Below are positions 57,842-64,000 of a stretch of 64,000 bases of DNA, in pieces. The position numbers and the translations under genes are program-made. Source of the DNA: Nymphalis io (lineage: Eukaryota; Arthropoda; Insecta; Lepidoptera; Nymphalidae); contig NC_065918.1 of assembly GCF_905147045.1 (NCBI RefSeq), positions 13,578,001 to 13,642,000 on the forward strand. Direction: 5' to 3'. The stretch's first letter is position 1. Every line of letters begins with the position of its first letter. The notes beneath the pieces are model-generated. The model was not told where the DNA came from, did not search any database, and worked only from the letters and a program-made list of their open reading frames with translations.

Positions 57842-60800
57842 GTAAGTTATATAGACTTTCTGCTAGCGATATATTATCAAATATATTTTAACTTTTAAAT
57901 TTAATTAGGATTTTTTTTAATAATTCCTTATCGTACTTCTTTATGATATTTTATTATTTGCGATAATAAATTTGTATTAATTGCATTGTGAATTAAATAT
58001 AAAATAATGCAGTAGTATATATATAAGATATAGTACTAAAATACTTTATGTGTTAAGATTTTTTTAACAATATTTTAAAAACAAAAATCGTGCAAATTTA
58101 TTATTATATTTAAACATTTTTTATAAATTAATTTAAATTAAATAAGTGAAAAAGTACAATTTTCATATTTGACGCAAGTAGGTACAACATAAATATATAT
58201 TAGTAAAATTTCTTAGGAACCACTGACTGGAATTCTTTATCAGGCCTTTTATTAGCGCTATAATTTGTTAAATGATATAAACATCACTCACTCACGTGTT
58301 TGTTATTTGTTGTTCTTTGTTAGATTAATAAAAGAAAATATTATTCATGCATGTATTTAATGGAAACGGTGTGCATTATTTGTGTCTAAAGACTCGCTTA
58401 TAAGGGTGCAGATTCTGAGGCATTGGGTTAAAATCCAGACAACGCCGATAAAACTGAAAGATATTCGGTTAATGTATCAATATTCTCAGTATTAAAATGG
58501 AGTTTGGAATTCCCCGCGGTCTCGTCTGAGGAGAGCTCCAGTCATGTAAGAGTGGTAATAGAGGGTCCACTTATATTTGCGCACACACTTTTGTACTATA
58601 ATGTCTTGCGCAATCATCTAGGCTCCATTAAAACGGGTTGTGGCCAGTATCAGTCAGAAAATTTGCAAGGCGACCTTAGGATAACTGTTATTAACAGAAA
58701 TATGTGTAAGAATTTTCCGCACATGCAAATACCTCGACCACGAGCTACGACAATCTAGTTTATCGATTATAATACCGCTTGCTCGTAATTTTAACGTGGA
58801 ATTTTAAAAGCTTAATTGTAAACCGTTTGTATAATGGAAGTTGGCTACATGTGTTTACGCGGTCTAAGGAAATTAAAAAAGCAAGATTGGACTTTTGAGA
58901 TAATTGCTGTACATTTTTTGAAATGGATACTACAGAATTATTTATTTCAGAAGATCAGAATTATTTATTTTGGTTTACTAGCGAACTACATTTTTGTTAT
59001 ACATTCGTTATATAGCCATGGCATATGCCAAGACTTTACAGAGCTATACTGAATATTTTTGATCATGCTATAACTTGACAGAAACTAACCACTTATTTTT
59101 GTATGTAGAATAAAATTCATTTAATTGTTCATTAAAAGAATAGTAATTTTTATTGTGGTTTGATATAGATAATTAAAAATTATAACGAATGTGACAGTAA
59201 TTAGTTTTTAATTGTTTTATTAAAAAAATAATTATATTTTAAGCAATATCGATAACGATACCATAAAATCGACAAACAAATAACATAAGCACGACGATAA
59301 AAATTTTCATTTATGTTCTAGTAACGTCATTATTTTTTTTGTTTTAATCTTATAGTTATGTAATTGAGTGTGATAGATAATGTTATAATAATAAATAAAG
59401 TCACATGAGTATATTGAATACTTTATCTTAATGTTGTCAGTAAAATTCAACAAAATAATTGGGATATAATTTAATAATAATAAGATGATATCCATTAGTC
59501 AAACAATAAATAAGTACTTATATTTTTAGTGAGTGCACAGCGTGCGTTTTAAAATATATTGTAAACCCCGAAACCATTTTAGAAAAATAAAGAAGTTGCA
59601 GTCTTTTTGGGATTAGTTATAGTAATATCTTTTTAATTTCATTTATAATAAAAGAAATTTATAAAACTTCTTATTGCAATTTTATTAAATTAATTTTATT
59701 CAAGTCGATTATTCGAAAAGCTCCTGCTTTTTCTGGTATCCTTTTCTAAATTGGTACATACAAGATTAATTCAACAATCAATACAAGATTATTTCACAAC
59801 CACAGTTCCAAGGTACTGTCTAAAACGCTCAAAGTGAAATTTTATGATGTGTTCGATAAATTTGGCAACGTTAATGTCACGCTAGCCTTTTTTAAAATCA
59901 TATTATACGTAGACATGCATATTATACGTACGCTCTGCATTGTAACTAATGTTACGCAATTATTTAAAATTTATGTTATATAATTATTAGTTGAAACTCG
60001 TATATTTTTTATTGTTGTTTTTTGACTGACTATGTGTGTGTGTGTACAATACATAGCACTTAAGTAACTAATTAAAAATATTAAAATAATGATTAAATAG
60101 AAAATATTTTATAATGTTAGCTTAGTAGCCTTCTTAATAGAAACGTGATATTATTTATTTCCATGGACAAATTTAGGTTTTTTAGTTAAAACTAAAGATC
60201 TATATTTATTTCTTAATAAGTACGAGTTATTTATAATGTGACCTAATTCGAAATCTTCGCTCAATCGTAATATTTTCTCTCAATGCCATCGCGCGTCCAT
60301 TACATTAGTGTGTTATTTTGTACTGGTAGTTCAATTTCAACTAATAAATAATAATAGTTATGATCTACTTAATAAAATATCGAAATTTTGCGGTTGTTTG
60401 AAACTCTTTTTTGTGATGTTATAGAATCATCATAAATATATATATTTACAATTACATACTATTTTTAGTTTATTTTATTAAATTATTATTATTATTATAA
60501 TATTGTGGCTTCAAGCAAAAATAGAGGGATTTTAAAACTTTCTTTCTTGTAGTTTGAATATGAATATAAAATGTTTATTTATTTTGTTTCATTTATTATT
60601 TTGTATTACTAGCAATTTTTACATGAATAATTACTAAAAGAACATATAAAATTAAAAACATACATAACGATTAAAATCATTCAAAAGTTGACACAACTTG
60701 CTGGAAATAAATCAGTGTATAAATCTTTCACTGATTACATCATTACAATTTAGTTGGAAAAATAAAACAGTTGGAAAACAACAATGTAAGATTATTTAAA

Positions 60801-63426
60801 TTAAATAATAGAAGTGAAACCGTAGAACGTAATGAATATAAATAAATATGAGATCTCAAAATAAAATAATAATAATCACAAACACCACATAACCTAACCT
60901 AATGTCATAGAGATTTTTCGTAATAAAAAAAATACATTATGATCAATAATTTAAAGTATCATCAATTTGAGGGAGCTTGAGTGATTTGTTGAGGTGGCCT
61001 AGTGGTTAGAACGCGTGAATCTTAACCGATTATCGTGGGTTCAAACCAGAGCAAGCACCACTGAATTTTCAGGTACTTTATTTGTGTTTATAACTTATCT
61101 GGTGCTTTACGGTGAAGGAAAACATCGTGAGGAAACCTGCATGTGTTTAATTTCATTGAAATTTTGCCAATCCGCATTGGAGCAAAGTGATGGAATAAGC
61201 TTCAAATCTTCTCCTCAAACGGGAGAGGAGGCCTTAGCTCAGCAGTGGGACATTAACAGGCTGTTACTGAATGATTAGTTTGCGAAAAGCTTAAGGGATT
61301 TTAACATTATGTACATAAATGCATCGACCGAGCGTGTTGTACAATTTACATAACCGATTTATATACCAATCGAAAATTCAAAACGTTTCATGAGTTTAGC
61401 GTTACGCGACGTTATTAATTCACAGCTTAAAAATATAGAATGTTTACCGCTTTCGATGTTTACATACGACTCTTATTTAATTTGTATCCGACTACTGATT
61501 TTAATTAAGGTTTCATATAACACAATTTCGGGCAGCTAGTTTATATTAAAGGTTATTTTGACGAAATTGCAGTTAGTCAAAGGGTGTTTTTGTCGTGTAC
61601 AAACAGTTTGTTTCACGATATGCATTTAATAAACGGATCAAAGTGCCCACGTATTTTACATGAATAAGCTTACCTTTGCCAGAAGTACAATTTGTCGCCA
61701 ATATTGAGCTTCTGTACAACACTATTATTTATCTTACACTAATGAAAAGTCAGGTTATTGGAAATCGGAAAATTCATTTACAGTATCGGTATTTAATATG
61801 TGTGTTTATTGAAATCCCCTCGAGTCTCATATAATTACATGCAGGTTTATGTATTAAGGTATATAAGTATATAACTAAATCATAGATAGATAAAGTGTTT
61901 TTATGATGGTTTATATGTAAGTAGTTTGTAAATAGATGATAAATTGAGTTTTTTGGAGGAAACTGTATATAGATGGATATGTAGACAGATTCTAAAAATA
62001 AGCTTTAAGAACGAAACCTTGTCTAAATAAAAAAATTGAGTCATTGAGGAAATATACACACATATATACAGAAATTGCTCGTTTATATAAGATTACTCAT
62101 TATATTATTAATGAACAGTAAACTAATTCTATGGACTAAGCCTTTTTAAATGATGGTTTTAGCGTTCATTTCGCCGCTAATCCAACGCGGTTTGGTTACA
62201 CATGTATTTATTATATTATGATTTTCATTCGAGGCAACCTCACAAAATTTTCACTAATTAATCTCATGTAAATCCAGTTATGTTACCCCTAGCTTGAACC
62301 TGAAATCTCTTTACGAGTCACGTCTTATAACCACTGGTCCATCAAGAAATATTATATTAGCTTTATTAACAATAGTGTGAATTCAACTGTTAATCAAATG
62401 TCAAACGCACACATAAGGATGGCATGCGTTTGGTAATGATAGACGACTCCACGAAATTAGCGTGGACGTGCATAAGATAGACACAGACTTTAATCTAACG
62501 TTTAGTCAATTACCGTAATTGCAATCATCTTGAATAAGGTACAGGTGATGTCTTTGTACGGTATATGAAGCTATTATTAATAACATCTTTAAGAAAAGCG
62601 ACTAGCGACTACACACTCCCATGTTATCTTGTCCCACATACTATGTTTAAGAGTATTATAATGTAATCGATAACACTATGTTGTGTAAATCGAATGCCTT
62701 TTTCGCATTATATAAGTTTCCTTTTATAATAAATATTTTAATAAGTTTTTTAACAATTTTTGAAGTTCATGTACGTCATGATTATAATTTGTATTGTTTC
62801 ATTCAATTTATTCTGGATAAAAATAATTCTCTTAAAGCAGCTATTTATTTACAAGAGCTTTCAGAATTGCGTTAGAATTACTTCTACTACTTCTTCTACT
62901 ACTGAAAAATGCTTATTACATACTAATATATAGAAAGAGTCGGGCAGAAATAAAGATTTAATAATAGATGATGATGTCAAAATATTTCGACAGGTGTAAG
63001 CATCATCGCGCTGGAGGACGCCTGCGTAAGACAAGGTGGCATGTGTGTTCGTATCGAGGACTGCCAGCCCGGTAACCTGGTGCAAATGAGAGGCTCGCTA
63101 TGCCCCTTGCAAAGGCATCGCGGAGTCGAATGCTGCTATGTGAGTTTATAGATTTAAACAGAAATAGTGAAACGACGAAAAAAAAGTTCTGTTAATTCAC
63201 GAAAACGCTCTTTTACATTTTATGGGCTTGCACAAAGGCATACCACCGAGTATTATAACTTCAAAGTACACGATGACTCATTGTTGCTTAATCGGATACA
63301 AACCTACGATCTTCGTTTAAGCTCCACGTTTTCTATCCATAATATATTATTCTATTGTCACATGAATGCAACGACGTAGTACTGGGCAAATTAAATGCTA
63401 AATTAAGAAAAAGCAAAATCAAACAT

Positions 63427-63469
<43 letters not shown>

Positions 63470-63552
63470 AATCATTTTAATAATAATATAATATATATAA
63501 TAATTTAACGATTTGTCTTATAATAATTATCTTTTTTTTACAGCTTGAATGA
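57742..63552 (+). CDS. Secreted six-cysteine peptide, 84 aa (3 exons)
   Basis: Exons 57742-57841, 62994-63139 and 63544-63552 join in consistent phases (1, 0). The first 21 residues (MISKTVFAFAVLSVFVPMLA plus G) are a typical signal peptide. The mature peptide of about 63 residues has six cysteines in the pattern C-x6-C-x5-C-x12-C-x9-CC, with GGMCVRIEDC and RGVECCY. The order and the closing CC resemble beta-defensin/big-defensin spacing and clip-like modules. From memory, insect annotation pipelines label similar endogenous proteins 'U-scoloptoxin(19)-like'; that label reflects family membership and does not show venom use. An immune or other extracellular role is an inference. Confidence 0.85.
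58397..58660 (+). repeat. SINE family C (secreted-peptide intron 1)
   Basis: GGCATTGGGTTAAAATCCAG, TCTCAGTATTAAAATGGAGT and TTTGCGCACACACTTTTGTA follow the family C order (compare 31493 and 42264). The 84-codon frame here is repeat-derived. Confidence 0.55.
58760..60980. other. AT-rich intronic stretch without recognised elements
   Basis: It is intron 1 of the secreted-peptide gene; only short random ORFs are seen. Confidence 0.4.
60988..61266 (+). repeat. SINE family A (secreted-peptide intron 1)
   Basis: GAGGTGGCCTAGTGGTTAGA, GGGTTCAAACCAGAGCAAGC, GAAGGAAAACATCGTGAGG and CTCAGCAGTGGGACATTAAC are all in order. It lacks the CACATGTGTATTCC block. Confidence 0.83.
61270..62990. other. AT-rich intronic stretch
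   Basis: The last part of intron 1 of the secreted-peptide gene. I see no exon or clear mobile element. Confidence 0.4.
62994..63139 (+). CDS. Secreted-peptide exon 2 (all six cysteines)
   Basis: Acceptor ATTTCGACAG and donor TAT|GTGAGT. The exon is GC-richer than all DNA around it and encodes the whole cysteine module. Confidence 0.87.
63430..63465. repeat. (TA)n microsatellite in intron 2 of the secreted-peptide gene
   Basis: About 18 uninterrupted TA units lie 80 bp before the last acceptor. Confidence 0.93.
63544..63552 (+). CDS. Secreted-peptide exon 3 (two codons and stop)
   Basis: After the acceptor TTTTTTTACAG only CTT GAA TGA is coding; the rest of the exon is 3' UTR. Confidence 0.75.
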   Translation, partial: LE

Positions 63553-63662
63553 CGTCGATAGATCAACGTGGAAATCCGCCTTAATAAAAAAAAAACTATT
63601 TAAGAAATTTAACTTAACTTAATTATAAGAATTAGATTGTATTGAAATATTATTTATTTATT

Positions 63663-63668
63663 AATAAA
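63663..63668 (+). terminator. Candidate polyadenylation signal
   Basis: AATAAA lies 110 nt after the stop codon, in ATTAATAAAGC. Confidence 0.5.
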
Positions 63669-63699
63669 GCATGTAGAAACAACTGAATACTTAAATTTT

Positions 63700-64000
63700 A
63701 TAAACTCTTACGTGAGCTGTTCCGATTTCTAAACGTTTTGATATTATTTTTAATCAAATCAGTACTTAACATACAACCATTCTCGTTCACCTTATTTATA
63801 TAATTTAGATATAATTACTTACCCATAAAGTTTATCTGCTAAGATATAATGTTTTGAAACAAAATTAAATGAACACTTACAAAAACATATATGCATATGA
63901 AAATACTGCTATTATATTGCTATATAATAGACTAATGTAAAAACGTTTAGAACGGAAAAAATACACTAAAAGCTAATAATTAAGACACAATATCTATACA
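63700..64000. other. AT-rich flank, nothing recognised
   Basis: The sequence after the secreted-peptide gene has no supported feature. Confidence 0.4.

Noticed and set aside
58504..58758. 84-codon ORF in the secreted-peptide intron
   Set aside because: It overlaps a family C SINE and has no splice support.
61015..61278. 87-codon ORF
   Set aside because: It is inside a family A SINE; similar frames occur in the copy at 34067.
62861..63085. Minus-strand 74-codon ORF
   Set aside because: It is the antisense shadow of secreted-peptide exon 2.

Overview
The window is AT-rich animal DNA with GT-AG introns, many short interspersed repeats and arthropod-type core promoter motifs. The dispersed repeats look lepidopteran: tRNA-derived SINEs, elements ending in an 'ACAGCTAGT'-type tail, and a family carrying 'GAGTGGGTGGTACC'. 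A butterfly, perhaps a nymphalid, is my best guess from memory of such repeats; no database search was possible. Nothing suggests bacteria, plasmid or virus.

Three genes can be built exon by exon. (1) Minus strand, about 12.7 to 6.07 kb: a five-exon gene for a small secreted protein (187 or 196 aa) with a C-terminal eight-cysteine, cystine-knot or IL-17-like region. Its last three coding exons are short, but all splice phases agree. (2) Plus strand, 27297-42985: an eleven-exon gene for a 500-aa Ste20-group kinase of the SPAK/OSR1 (Drosophila frayed) type, with the complete kinase core, the WNK-target T-loop and S-motif, and the C-terminal CCT docking domain. (3) Plus strand, 57742-63552: a three-exon gene for an 84-aa secreted six-cysteine peptide with a clear TATA/initiator promoter and a 5.15-kb first intron. 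Genes 1 and 3 encode small secreted cysteine-rich proteins; nothing here links the three genes in one pathway.

The rest is intergenic or intronic DNA full of mobile-element remains. They include a 5'-truncated, frameshifted non-LTR retrotransposon only about 30 bp inside kinase intron 6, with a second short 3' copy near 51.6 kb. There is a decayed R1-like LINE on the minus strand near 10.2-10.9 kb, at least nine copies of one SINE family, about eleven copies of another repeat family, several inverted-repeat (MITE-like) elements, and (TA)n tracts. Two further stretches look exon-like but were not assigned (19122-19268 plus; 15796-16122 minus). The stretch from about 43 to 57.5 kb contains no gene I can support.

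The points most worth checking are the cystine-knot gene, a pre-miRNA-like hairpin at 13477-13541 within a cluster of other inverted repeats, and two perfect long palindromes (23112-23139 and 32781-32812).
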